Assembly: GCF_028994775.1 (NCBI RefSeq)
Contig: NZ_JAJQMN010000007.1
Location: forward strand, 1-64,000
Length of the DNA stretch: 64,000 bases
Direction of reading: 5' to 3'
From: Promicromonospora iranensis
GTDB lineage: Bacteria > Actinomycetota > Actinomycetes > Actinomycetales > Cellulomonadaceae
Shown here: one piece after another, positions 42,016 through 49,650 of the stretch
Numbering within the stretch: position 1 is the stretch's first letter
Layout of the letters: each line of letters starts with the position of its first letter
The notes under the pieces: generated by a model
Seen by the model: the letters and a program-made list of their open reading frames with translations, nothing else
What the model was told of the DNA's origin: nothing
Database searches by the model: none
Translations under genes and position numbers: made by a program

Positions 42016-43287
42016 GTGGCCGACCTGCTGATGATCGAGAGCTGGCTGCAGTCCACCGGCCTGATGCTCCCGCCCCTGCTGCGCGACGGCGGTCACCGCT
42101 ACGTGCTCGTCACCCGGGACCCCGACCTGTACCGCCTGCCCGACGGCGCGCCCCATCCCGTCCTGGCGCTCGCCGACGAGGTGGTGGTCGCCGAGACCAA
42201 CGACGACGCCGCGCTCGTCGCCTCGGCGCGGAAGGTGGCGGCCCGGCGGCACATCGACGGCGTGCTGACGACCTGCGACTACTACCTGCCCGCGGTGGCC
42301 CTCGTGGCCGAGCGGCTCGGCCTGCCGGGTGCGCCGGCCGACGTGCTGCGTACCGCCACGCGCAAGCACCTGGTGCGTCAGGTCCTGGCGGCCAGGGGAG
42401 TGCCGGACGTGCCGTACGCGGTGGCGGGCTCCTGGGAGCAGGCGCACAAGGCGGCGGCGGACCTCGGCTACCCGCTGGTGGTCAAGCCGGTCGACATGAA
42501 CTCCGGTACGGGCGTGCGCAAGGTGCTGGACGAGGCCGGGCTGGCCGTGGCCTTCGCCGAGGCGACGGCGCCCGAGCGCAACACCCGTGACCAGCCGCTG
42601 GAGCGGCTCGCGCTGCTCGAGCGTGTCCTGGAGGGCCCCGAGTACAGCGTGGAGTCGGTGACCCGCGACGGCATCACCAGGGTGCTGGGCATCACCGCGA
42701 AGTCGGTGGCGGAGCCGGATGCCGAGGCGGGCTCCGGGTTCGTCGAGTCGGGGCACCTGTTCCCGGCCCCGCTCGCGCCCGAGGGTCGCGATGCGATCGA
42801 GCGGCACGTCGTGGCGGTGCTGGACGCCGTCGGGCTCACGCACGGGATCAGCCACACGGAGGTGCGGGTCACTGCCGCCGGGCCGCGGCTCATCGAGCTC
42901 AACCCGCGCCAGGGCGGCGGCTACATCTTCGAGCTGGTGCGGCTGGTGACCGGCTTCAACCCGTTGCAGGTGCTGGTGGACCTCTCGCTCGGCCGGGAGC
43001 CGGTGCCCGGCGTGCCGACCGCGAGGAGCGCCGCTGTGGCGTTCCTGCTGCCGCCGTCGGACGGCGTGGTGCGGGAGGTGCGGGGCGCGGAGCGCCTGGC
43101 CGAGGACGACCGCGTGCGCAGCCACGCGACGCCGTCGGCCGGGCGTGAGGTGCGGCCGGGCGACAACAACGAACGGATCGGGCACGTCCTGGTCGCGGAC
43201 CCGTCGGGGCACGAGGCGAAGGCCTGGGCCGACGAGATCGTGGCCGGCCTGGACGTGCGGATCGACGCGCGAGTCCTCACCTCCTGA
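42016..43287 (+). CDS. ATP-grasp ligase
   Basis: A 423-residue ATP-grasp enzyme: N-terminal pre-ATP domain (residues 1-100), ATP-binding GYPLVVKPVDMNSGTGVRKV (about 152-171), LLERVLEGPEYSVESVTRDG, and metal/ATP site HTEVRVTAAGPRLIELNPRQGGGYI (about 278-302). The family joins carboxylates to amines through acyl phosphates; the type resembles small-peptide or amino-acid ligases next to MFS exporters. The start is GTG 42016. A Zur-like box in front and the zinc-starvation operon just downstream hint at a role under zinc limitation, perhaps making or modifying a metal ligand; this part is inference. Confidence 0.85.
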   Translation: MADLLMIESWLQSTGLMLPPLLRDGGHRYVLVTRDPDLYRLPDGAPHPVLALADEVVVAETNDDAALVASARKVAARRHIDGVLTTCDYYLPAVALVAERLGLPGAPADVLRTATRKHLVRQVLAARGVPDVPYAVAGSWEQAHKAAADLGYPLVVKPVDMNSGTGVRKVLDEAGLAVAFAEATAPERNTRDQPLERLALLERVLEGPEYSVESVTRDGITRVLGITAKSVAEPDAEAGSGFVESGHLFPAPLAPEGRDAIERHVVAVLDAVGLTHGISHTEVRVTAAGPRLIELNPRQGGGYIFELVRLVTGFNPLQVLVDLSLGREPVPGVPTARSAAVAFLLPPSDGVVREVRGAERLAEDDRVRSHATPSAGREVRPGDNNERIGHVLVADPSGHEAKAWADEIVAGLDVRIDARVLTS

Positions 43288-43302
43288 CCGCACCCACAGC
43301 AA

Positions 43303-43329
43303 ACGCCCCGGCGCTGAGCGCCGGGGCGT
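43303..43329. terminator. Bidirectional terminator hairpin
   Basis: A 12-bp perfect GC-rich stem (43303-43314 with 43318-43329) with a TGA loop lies between the converging ATP-grasp and rpmF genes. Confidence 0.85.
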
Positions 43330-43342
43330 CGTGCGGGCGGTG

Positions 43343-43513
43343 TCAGTCCGGGACGACCAGGCCGCGCCGGACGGCGGGGGCCAGCCGGGCCGGGACCTTG
43401 ACCTGACGCCCGTCCACCGTGGTCACCGGCACCAGCTCGGGGACCTGGGCCTTCCACTGCGAGCGCCGGGCTCGCGTGTTCGACCGGGACATCTTTCGCT
43501 TGGGGACCGCCAT
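43343..43513 (-). CDS. rpmF: Ribosomal protein L32, cysteine-free paralog
   Basis: A 56-residue protein, [17 protein letters not shown] at the start, which is the L32 signature. No cysteine is present, whereas the zinc-binding form carries a CxxC pair. It is the last gene of the alternative ribosomal protein operon. The start is ATG 43513. The zinc-free form can replace the zinc-containing one when zinc is scarce. Confidence 0.92.
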   Translation of the reverse strand: MAVPKRKMSRSNTRARRSQWKAQVPELVPVTTVDGRQVKVPARLAPAVRRGLVVPD

Positions 43514-43551
43514 GGCGGCCTCCTCTCTCTAGGCGCCTGCCGAGCTCGGCG

Positions 43552-43719
43552 TCAGCGCTCCTCGCGGAAGTCCACGTGTGTGCGGACCACGGGGTCGAAC
43601 TTGCGCAGGATGAGCCGGTCGGGGTCGTTGCGCCGGTTCTTGCGGGTCACGTAGGTGAAACCGGTGCCCGCCGTCGAGCGCAGCTTGATGACCGGTCGGA
43701 GGTCTACGCGCGATGCCAT
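43552..43719 (-). CDS. rpmG: Ribosomal protein L33, cysteine-free paralog
   Basis: A 55-residue protein with L33 features ([38 protein letters not shown]). No cysteines, so it is the zinc-independent form. The ATG at 43719 overlaps the L31 stop by one base (TGATG), giving coupled translation. Confidence 0.93.
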   Translation of the reverse strand: MASRVDLRPVIKLRSTAGTGFTYVTRKNRRNDPDRLILRKFDPVVRTHVDFREER

Positions 43720-44024
43720 CAGTTGCCACCCTTGCTCTCGTCGGTGTTGCTGTTGCCGTGCTTGGCGTAGCGCTGCCGGAACTTCTCGACGCGTCCGGCG
43801 GTGTCGACCACGCGGGCCGAGCCGGTCCAGAACGGGTGGCTCGCGCTGCTGATCTCGACGTCGACCACGGGGTAGGTGTTGCCGTCGGACCACTCGATGG
43901 TCGCGCGGGGGCGGCCAGGGCCGGCGTCCGTGTCGCCCGCGATGGTGGAGCGGGTGAGGAACGTGAAGCCGGCGCTCGTGTCGCGGAAGACGACGGGGCC
44001 GTAGGTGGGGTGGATGTTCTTCAT
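43719..44024 (-). CDS. rpmE2: Ribosomal protein L31, type B (zinc-independent)
   Basis: A 101-residue type B L31: [20 protein letters not shown], then [25 protein letters not shown]. The cysteines of zinc-binding L31 are missing. The C-terminal tail ([13 protein letters not shown]) is slightly long. It lies between rpmJ and rpmG in the operon. Confidence 0.95.
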   Translation of the reverse strand: MKNIHPTYGPVVFRDTSAGFTFLTRSTIAGDTDAGPGRPRATIEWSDGNTYPVVDVEISSASHPFWTGSARVVDTAGRVEKFRQRYAKHGNSNTDESKGGN

Positions 44025-44040
44025 GACTGGCTCCTTCCGC

Positions 44041-44163
44041 TCAGCCCTGGCGCGCCTTCCAGCGCGGGTTGAGCTTGTTGATCACGAACGTCTTGCCGTG
44101 CCGGCGCACGACCTTCGCGCCGGGCTTGTTCTTCAGGGAACGCAGGGATGCGCGAACCTTCAT
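44041..44163 (-). CDS. rpmJ: Ribosomal protein L36, cysteine-free paralog
   Basis: A 40-residue protein starting [19 protein letters not shown] and ending NPRWKARQG. The spacing matches the L36 type in which the CxxC...CxxxxH zinc site is lost (no cysteine). A smaller gap of about 50 bp separates it from rpsN. It is too short for most gene finders. Confidence 0.93.
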   Translation of the reverse strand: MKVRASLRSLKNKPGAKVVRRHGKTFVINKLNPRWKARQG

Positions 44164-44215
44164 GTGCCACTCCTTCGATGTGAACCTGGGTCCGGACGAC
44201 TCACGCGCTGGTGGG

Positions 44216-44521
44216 TCACCAGCTCGACTTCGTCACGCCGGGCAGCTCGCCCCGGTGCGCCATGTCGCGCAGCCGGATACGGGACAGGCCGAACTTGCGC
44301 GAGTAGGCGCGCGGGCGGCCGTCGACGACGTCGCGGTTGCGCAGCCTGGTCGGGCTGGCGTCGCGCGGCTGCTTGGCCAGCTCGCTGACGGCGGCGGCCC
44401 GCACCACGGGGTCCAGCTCCAGGTTTCGGATGATGCCGCGCAGCTCGGCACGTCGCTCGGCGTACCGGGCGACCACCTCGCGGCGTCGGGCGTCGGCGGC
44501 GATCTTGGACTTCTTGGCCAT
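44216..44521 (-). CDS. rpsN: Ribosomal protein S14, zinc-independent paralog
   Basis: A 101-residue S14 of the long, cysteine-free class: [61 protein letters not shown]. The zinc-binding S14 is about 61 residues with CxxC pairs. The ATG overlaps the rpmB stop by one base (TGATG). Confidence 0.95.
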   Translation of the reverse strand: MAKKSKIAADARRREVVARYAERRAELRGIIRNLELDPVVRAAAVSELAKQPRDASPTRLRNRDVVDGRPRAYSRKFGLSRIRLRDMAHRGELPGVTKSSW

Positions 44522-44757
44522 CAGACCTTCTCCCCTCGGGCGAGGATCTGGGCCACGACGACGTCGATGCCCCGGCGATCGATGGTCTTGATGCCCTTGG
44601 CACTCACGCGCAGCGTGACGTTGCGGCCGAGCGACGGAACCCAGTAGCGCTTCTTCTGGATGTTCGGGTTGAACCGGCGCTTGGTGCGCACGTGGGAGTG
44701 CGAGACCGAGTGACCGAACCCCGGCACGGTGCCCAGCACCTGGCATCTGGCTGACAC
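44521..44757 (-). CDS. rpmB: Ribosomal protein L28, zinc-independent paralog
   Basis: A 78-residue L28: [56 protein letters not shown]. Only one cysteine is left, so the zinc ribbon is gone. The start is GTG 44757 with AGGAGG 4 nt before it; the in-register ATG at 44759 is in another frame. It is the first gene of the operon, 42 bp from the perfect Zur-like box. Confidence 0.94.
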   Translation of the reverse strand: MSARCQVLGTVPGFGHSVSHSHVRTKRRFNPNIQKKRYWVPSLGRNVTLRVSAKGIKTIDRRGIDVVVAQILARGEKV

Positions 44758-44798
44758 ATGACCTCCTGCTGTTGCGGCGGCGGCGTGGCCGCTGCATG

Positions 44799-44813
44799 TG
44801 AGAACGATTCTCA
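44799..44813. promoter_or_regulatory. Zur-type operator (perfect palindrome)
   Basis: TGAGAA-CGA-TTCTCA is a perfect 6-3-6 palindrome of the Fur/Zur type, nearest to the ribosomal protein operon. Zur represses such operons when zinc is sufficient (established for actinobacteria). Confidence 0.85.
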
Positions 44814-44837
44814 TGACGCGCTACAGTGAACCAGAAC

Positions 44838-44852
44838 TGAGAACGGTTATCA
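44838..44852. promoter_or_regulatory. Zur-type operator (second box)
   Basis: TGAGAACGGTTATCA is nearest to the CobW-like gene, 33 bp before its ATG. Together the two boxes would give Zur control of both divergent units. Confidence 0.8.
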
Positions 44853-44885
44853 ATAATTCCCGGCTGGGCCGGGTGAGGAGGCAGC

Positions 44886-46034
44886 ATGTACGGAACCGGC
44901 AAGAACCGCGGAAACATCCCGGTGAGCGTCCTGGCCACCACTGATCAGGTGCTGCGTGACTCCGCGCTGTTCGGCCTCCTCATGGACGCGCCCGCCGTCG
45001 TCGCCGTGCGGCACGACATCCACACCGACCACCTCCGGCGCGTCGTCCTGGACGCCACCGGCGTGCTCGAGGACGTGATCGTGCCGCTCGAGCACGCCTG
45101 CCTCTCCTGCGCCGTCCGCGAGGACGCCGTTCCCACCATCGCCCGCCTCGCCCGGGACGGCCGCTGGACCCACGTCCTGCTCGCCCTGCCCGTCAGCGCC
45201 GAGCCCCTCCCCGCCGCCCGCGCCCTCGCGAATGAGACCCGACCCGGCGGCGCCCTCGACCACACCCGGATCGCCACCTCCTTCACCGTCGTCGACATCG
45301 ACACGCTCCAGCAGGACCTCTTCGGCGACGACACCCTCGTCGAACGCGGCCTCGAGCTCACCGCCGACGACGAACGCTCGGTCGGGGAGGCGCTCGCGGC
45401 CCAGATCGAGCAGGCGGACCTCGTCGTGACGAGCTCGCCGTCGCCGTCGCCGACGTCGTCCGGCCTGCTCGACCGCCTGCGCGGCGCGGGGACGCGGCGC
45501 GTCGACGGGCTGCACGCGCTGTCGGCGGCCGACCTTGCCGCCGCCAGGCACTCCCCGGCCCGTGCGGAGCGCCGGGCGCACCCGCTGGGCGCGGTGGTGG
45601 TGACTGGCCCGGGCGGCGTGCCCGGTGACCGGAGCTGGACGCTCGAGCTGCGCTCGGCGCTGCCGTTCCACCCCGAGCGGCTGCTGGACCAGATCGAGGA
45701 GCTGAGCGTGGGCGGCCTACGTGCCCGTGGCGTGTTCCACGTCGCCGACCGGCCCGGGCTCGCCTGCCTGTGGGACGGCGCGGGCGGGCAGCTGGCCTTC
45801 GCAGATCTGGGCCCGTGGTCGGAGGTGTGCGCCGGGACGGCGCCGCACACCCGGATCGTGGTGGTCGGCGTGGCCGACGACCGGGGCGCCGGTGCGGGCT
45901 CTCAGGACGACCGACAGCGTCTGCGCGAGGCGTTCCACGCGGCGCTGTGCACGCCCGAGGAGGTGGCCGCCGGCGTCGAGTGGCTGTGGCGCGAGGACCA
46001 CCTGGCGCCCTGGCTGGGGGCGCGCACCGTCTGA
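44886..46034 (+). CDS. CobW-like protein without P-loop, Rv0106/Mrf-like
   Basis: A 382-residue protein with the CobW/P47K layout. The N-terminal strand [20 protein letters not shown] lacks the GxxGxGKT P-loop, so GTP hydrolysis is unlikely. The metal motif is [15 protein letters not shown] (Cys-x-x-Cys in place of CxCC). The C-terminal CobW_C part is [21 protein letters not shown] with [16 protein letters not shown]. Position (divergent from rpmB, Zur box) and features agree with mycobacterial Rv0106 and the Mrf factor, which promotes ribosome hibernation in zinc-starved mycobacteria (from memory). A similar role as zinc-sensing ribosome hibernation factor is likely. Confidence 0.8.
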   Translation: MYGTGKNRGNIPVSVLATTDQVLRDSALFGLLMDAPAVVAVRHDIHTDHLRRVVLDATGVLEDVIVPLEHACLSCAVREDAVPTIARLARDGRWTHVLLALPVSAEPLPAARALANETRPGGALDHTRIATSFTVVDIDTLQQDLFGDDTLVERGLELTADDERSVGEALAAQIEQADLVVTSSPSPSPTSSGLLDRLRGAGTRRVDGLHALSAADLAAARHSPARAERRAHPLGAVVVTGPGGVPGDRSWTLELRSALPFHPERLLDQIEELSVGGLRARGVFHVADRPGLACLWDGAGGQLAFADLGPWSEVCAGTAPHTRIVVVGVADDRGAGAGSQDDRQRLREAFHAALCTPEEVAAGVEWLWREDHLAPWLGARTV

Positions 46035-46039
46035 TTCCC

Positions 46040-46102
46040 TCGTTGAGTGCTGGGTATTTGCGCCTCAGACCGCGTCGCAGGCACAAATACCCAGCACTCA
46101 AC
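46040..46102. repeat. Long hairpin repeat, copy 2
   Basis: Arms 46040-46059 and 46083-46102 pair perfectly over 20 bp, and pairing continues with one mismatch to 46064/46078. The arms share the GTTGAGTGCTGGGTATTTG core with the copy at 32046-32108; the loops differ. It fills the gap between the converging CobW-like and GNAT genes and probably terminates both. Confidence 0.85.
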
Positions 46103-46105
46103 GGG

Positions 46106-46609
46106 TCAGCGGGGGCAGAGGTAGGCCGCAGCCTGCGGGCGGACGCCGTCGGGCCGGGTCCAGCTTGCCGGGCCCGTGGCCACGCGCGTCCAGCCGAGCC
46201 GTTCGTACAGGCGGATCGCGGGGCCGCCGTCGTCCACGACGTCGAGCACGAGGCGGCGACCGCGCCGGGCCGGCATGTCCTCGACGCGCTCCAGGAGGGT
46301 GGCGGCCACCCGCCTGCCGCGTGCTGCGGGCGTGACGAACAGGCGGCTCACGCCCGCGAGCCCGGTTACGGGGACGCCTGCGGCCTCCGCGAGCTCCGCG
46401 GCGAACTCGACCTTGCCGCCGTCGATGAGCATGACGTGGCCGACGATCTCGCCGTCGGCCAGGGCCACCCAGCCGTCGATCGTGCCGGGAGGTGTGAGCC
46501 AGGTGGTCGGGTCCTCCGGCCAGACCATCGGGTAGCCGTCGTGCTCATGGACCAGCCGCAGCGCCTCTGCCACCCGGTCGAGGTGGGCGGCGTGGCGCGG
46601 GGCGATCAT
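46106..46609 (-). CDS. GNAT family N-acetyltransferase
   Basis: A 167-residue GNAT: WVALADGEIVGHVML (beta strands), acetyl-CoA motif SRLFVTPAARGRRVAATLLERV (with R/Q-x-x-G-x-G/A variant RGRRVA) and AIRLYERLGWTRV near the end. It transfers acetyl to an unknown amine. The start is ATG 46609, or GTG 46621 four codons earlier. It converges with the CobW-like gene. Confidence 0.87.
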   Translation of the reverse strand: MIAPRHAAHLDRVAEALRLVHEHDGYPMVWPEDPTTWLTPPGTIDGWVALADGEIVGHVMLIDGGKVEFAAELAEAAGVPVTGLAGVSRLFVTPAARGRRVAATLLERVEDMPARRGRRLVLDVVDDGGPAIRLYERLGWTRVATGPASWTRPDGVRPQAAAYLCPR

Positions 46610-46751
46610 GAGGTCGGGCACGGGGCTCAAGGTATCTGACACCGGACGCGTCGTCGTCGGCTGTTCTGGCGTGGATGCGTCCTTCCGGGAACGGGTGATG
46701 TGGCTGGCCCCGGTCCGTGCGGGCTCGACCGGCAAGGCCCCGCTATTTTCG

Positions 46752-46780
46752 TTGTTCAGGAAGTGGGCCGCGCCTACCTT
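46752..46780 (+). promoter_or_regulatory. Possible promoter of polymorphic toxin 1
   Basis: TTGTTC (46752-46757) and TACCTT (46775-46780) are separated by 17 bp and lie 48 bp before the toxin ATG. The upstream region of toxin 2 does not share this sequence. The 46610-46827 gap shows nothing else. Confidence 0.35.
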
Positions 46781-46827
46781 TGTGCCAGGAAATGCCGTTC
46801 ATGTCTGGCATGCAGGGGGGACGCGTG

Positions 46828-47721
46828 ATGAGGCCGTCTGATTGGTCGCCGGTGGGGTTGGACTCGGATCCGACTCCTGGGGATCCGGTGTTGGTGCTCT
46901 CCGGTGGGCAGGAGTATCTGGAGGTCGCGTCCTCGATCGACAACGCCGCTTCAGCGATGTCGCGGTTGGATGTGGACGGGACGGTCTCGCAGGCCGTGGA
47001 TGCGTTGATGGAGCGCAAGGAAGACACCATCGGCGAGATCCGCAAGGCCCACGGCCGGTACCTCGCCGCCGGAGAGGCACTGGTCGGGTACGCCTCCTCC
47101 CTGGAACGCGTCCAGTCCGAGACGCTCACCGCGTTGGACCAGGCCCGGGATGCGCAGGACCAGGTGCAGGCCGCGTCGGGGTCGAAGGACCGGTGGCAGG
47201 ACCTGGCCGACAGCGCGAAGGACGAGACGGAGAAGGCGGAGTACGAGCAGAAAGCCCGCCAGGCCGACGGCGAGGCCGACCAAGCCGCCGGGATCATCAG
47301 CTCGGCGAAGTCGACCATCGACTCCGCGGTCTCGGACCGCAACCGCGCCGCCGAGCATGCGATCGACCGCATCGAAGAGATCACCTCCTCCGACGACCTG
47401 AATGACGGGTGGTGGGACAACTGGGGGTCCAAGCTCGTCGCCGCGATCGCGGACATCGCCGACATGATCTCCACCATCGCCGGGATCCTCGCGATCATCG
47501 TCGCGTTCATCCCGGTTGTCGGCACCGCCCTGGCCGGAGTCCTCATAGTGATCGCGGCGGTCGCCGCCATAGTCAGTGCGGTCGCGAACATCACCCTGGC
47601 CGCGACGGGTGAGCGGTCGTGGGCGGAGGCGGGTCTCGCGATCGCCGGTGCAGCGCTCTCCCTGATCGGTCTGGGTGCCGCGGCGAAGGCCGCGACCGGG
47701 ATCGCGAAGGGCATCAGCAAG
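46828..47721 (+). repeat. Long inverted duplication, left copy (toxin N-terminal module)
   Basis: About 894 bp encoding residues 1-298 of toxin 1 is repeated in opposite orientation at 58161-59054. At the 5' end long stretches are identical base for base; further in there are scattered, mainly synonymous differences. Only one residue of 298 differs (Ile292/Leu). Confidence 0.95.
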
Positions 47722-48522
47722 ACCGCGGTCAAGCAGGGCCTGCAGTCCGGCAAGAACTGCAGGCTCGGGTTCAGCACCTGCTTCGTGGCCGGCACCCTGG
47801 TCAGCACCGCGGACGGCACCAAGCCGATCGAGGACATCACCGTCGGCGACAAGGTCTGGACCCGCAACCTCGCAACGGGGCTGGACGAGCTGCAGCTGGT
47901 CGCCGAGACGTTCGTGCACCAGACCGTCGCTCTGTATCACCTGACCATCAACGGCGAGCGGGTCTCCACCACGGCGGAGCACCCGTTCATGGTCCAGGAC
48001 AAGGGCTGGCAGATGGCCGGCAACCTCCGCCCCGGCGACGTCCTGATCACCCCGGACGGCACCACCGTCCTGGAAGCTGTCGAGGCCGAGGAACGCGACC
48101 TGGCGGACATCGTCACGGTCTACAACTTCCACGTCGAGAACAACCTCAACTACTACGTCCACGCCGGCAACACACCCGTCCTCGTCCACAACGCACACAG
48201 TGGGGGCCTGCCGTCCGGGCCTCAGATGAACAAGCTGGTCGGTGACGCGTACCGCGATCACGTGGCCGATTTCCTCCGGCAGCGGGGCCTGAAAGCTATT
48301 ACCGACGCAGATGATGTAGCGCTCAATACCTACAAGACCCCGCTGGGCGATAGGATCTTCGATATCTCCACGTGGGACAGTGCAGGCAATTTTCTTGGCG
48401 TGGTCGAGACCAAGTCGGGTATGGCTGGATTGGACCCGAGGCAGGTCATGAAGGACGACTGGCTCCGGGACAACAACGGGCTAAGCATTACGTACGTGCT
48501 GGATCAGCTAGACAACATGTGA
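46828..48522 (+). CDS. Polymorphic toxin 1: T7SS-signal/HINT protein with nuclease-like tip
   Basis: A 564-residue polymorphic toxin. Residues 1-110 match the putative type VII secretion signal domain (WSPVGLDSDPTPGDP, helical WXG100-like). A coiled region spans 110-190, a hydrophobic membrane-active stretch 203-260, and a HINT autoprotease domain about 314-456 (CFVAGTLVS with Cys318, TTAEHPFMV, VYNFHVENNLNYYVHAG, PVLVHN). The C-terminal tip (about 458-564) has LGDRIFDISTWDSAGNFLGV and VVETKSG; the D512, E527, K529 spacing looks like a PD-(D/E)xK nuclease core. The start is ATG 46828. The immunity gene follows 6 bp later. Residues 1-291 are identical to toxin 2. Confidence 0.85.
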   Translation: MRPSDWSPVGLDSDPTPGDPVLVLSGGQEYLEVASSIDNAASAMSRLDVDGTVSQAVDALMERKEDTIGEIRKAHGRYLAAGEALVGYASSLERVQSETLTALDQARDAQDQVQAASGSKDRWQDLADSAKDETEKAEYEQKARQADGEADQAAGIISSAKSTIDSAVSDRNRAAEHAIDRIEEITSSDDLNDGWWDNWGSKLVAAIADIADMISTIAGILAIIVAFIPVVGTALAGVLIVIAAVAAIVSAVANITLAATGERSWAEAGLAIAGAALSLIGLGAAAKAATGIAKGISKTAVKQGLQSGKNCRLGFSTCFVAGTLVSTADGTKPIEDITVGDKVWTRNLATGLDELQLVAETFVHQTVALYHLTINGERVSTTAEHPFMVQDKGWQMAGNLRPGDVLITPDGTTVLEAVEAEERDLADIVTVYNFHVENNLNYYVHAGNTPVLVHNAHSGGLPSGPQMNKLVGDAYRDHVADFLRQRGLKAITDADDVALNTYKTPLGDRIFDISTWDSAGNFLGVVETKSGMAGLDPRQVMKDDWLRDNNGLSITYVLDQLDNM

Positions 48523-48528
48523 GGAACG

Positions 48529-48921
48529 ATGGCATACCGGATCGTTACACTGACTGCTTCCGCCAACGCTGCCGAGTGCGTTGACGAAGATCGAGTTCGT
48601 CGGCTGACAGAGGAGTTCGGAGTCCAAGACGTCAGGACTCTTGTTTCCGGAGCGTCTCTCGATTTTCGCGTGCCCTTCGGTAATGGGTCGGAATGCTACG
48701 TGGAAGTGGACATCAGCCCAGAACTGATTAACTGGTATGCGGCGAAATTCGAGACGGAATCGGGGGGTAAGTTCGATCCGATGCCGAACGTCTACGCGTC
48801 CTGGACGGTTTCGCGAGAGATGAACCTTGAGTTGATGCACGACGTCGCTGACGCCGTACTACCCGGTCAAGTGGTGACCGCCTGGGACGACATCGGCGGA
48901 TTCAACGTGCGGTGGCGTTAG
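48529..48921 (+). CDS. Putative immunity protein for toxin 1
   Basis: A 130-residue protein without signal or membrane segment (MAYRIVTLTASANAAECVDED, ending DDIGGFNVRWR). It starts 6 bp after the toxin stop on the same strand. It has lower G+C and more varied codon use than surrounding genes, typical for recently acquired immunity genes. No family was recognised; the role is inferred from position only. Confidence 0.7.
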   Translation: MAYRIVTLTASANAAECVDEDRVRRLTEEFGVQDVRTLVSGASLDFRVPFGNGSECYVEVDISPELINWYAAKFETESGGKFDPMPNVYASWTVSREMNLELMHDVADAVLPGQVVTAWDDIGGFNVRWR

Positions 48922-48975
48922 CGCCGCACGGGCCGATGAGGCTCTGAGGTCGGACCGTCCGCGGCGCGGTCTGTA

Positions 48976-49437
48976 TCAGCGGCCATCGAAATGGCCCTGC
49001 TCGACAGCCTGGCGGATCGCCGTCCGATAGCCCTCCGGCATGTCCAGCGAGACGGCGTCGTCCGGCGTGACGAGCACCAGTTCCTTGTGCTCATGGCTGT
49101 AGACGGGTGCGAAGTCGCCGTCGTACGTGGCGAGGAACGTCAGGACGAACACGTGGCGGTCCGGGAACACCCGGTACACCCAGGTGTGGAACGGCTCGCC
49201 GACGGCGGCGTCCCAGCCGAGCTCCTCCCGGATCTCGCGGGCGAGGCACTCCGCGGGTTCCTCGTCAGGGTCGAGCTTGCCGCCCGGGAGCTCCCACTCG
49301 TCGCGCTCGTTGCGCAGGAGCGGCAGGCGGCCGTTCCAGCGGATGACCGCCTTGAGCGAGACCGGCAGCTGGTACTCGAAGTAGCCGGCGTTGCGCTCGA
49401 TCAGGTATGGCTCGTCGGGGGAGCGGGTACTGAGCAT
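48976..49437 (-). CDS. Nudix hydrolase
   Basis: A 153-residue Nudix protein with the full box from GGKLDPDEEP to AREIREELGW (G-x5-E-x7-REUxEExGU). The substrate is unknown; the family hydrolyses nucleoside diphosphates linked to another group. The start is ATG 49437; upstream frame extension is Arg/Pro-rich and unlikely. It stands on the opposite strand to the toxin 1 pair, convergent with it. Confidence 0.9.
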   Translation of the reverse strand: MLSTRSPDEPYLIERNAGYFEYQLPVSLKAVIRWNGRLPLLRNERDEWELPGGKLDPDEEPAECLAREIREELGWDAAVGEPFHTWVYRVFPDRHVFVLTFLATYDGDFAPVYSHEHKELVLVTPDDAVSLDMPEGYRTAIRQAVEQGHFDGR

Positions 49438-49588
49438 CGGCACGGTTCGACGATAGCGGCGGTCCGGCTGCGCAGTGGAGCACTCTGGGTGCGAATCTTC
49501 CCGGGCGGTCTGTTCGTGGCGTTCGCCGTCTCTCGGGGGAGTTCGCACCGGACGGCGGTGAGGTTTCATGAACACATGTTCGCGGTCT

Positions 49589-49631
49589 CGGTGCTGGCAG
49601 CGCGGCTTGGTCAGCCGAGCTGCCAGCACCG
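49589..49631. terminator. Nested hairpin after the sugar isomerase-like gene
   Basis: An outer 13-bp stem (49589-49601 with 49619-49631) encloses an inner 5-bp stem (49603-49607 with 49613-49617). It starts 20 bp after the stop of the gene at 49651. The rest of 49438-49650 shows nothing clear. Confidence 0.7.
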
Positions 49632-49650
49632 GTCGGACGCGTGTCCCGGG

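Noticed and set aside
44521-44814. Longer N-terminus for L28 starting at 44814
   Set aside because: It would cover the Zur box and adds a non-conserved leader; the GTG at 44757 has AGGAGG at proper distance.
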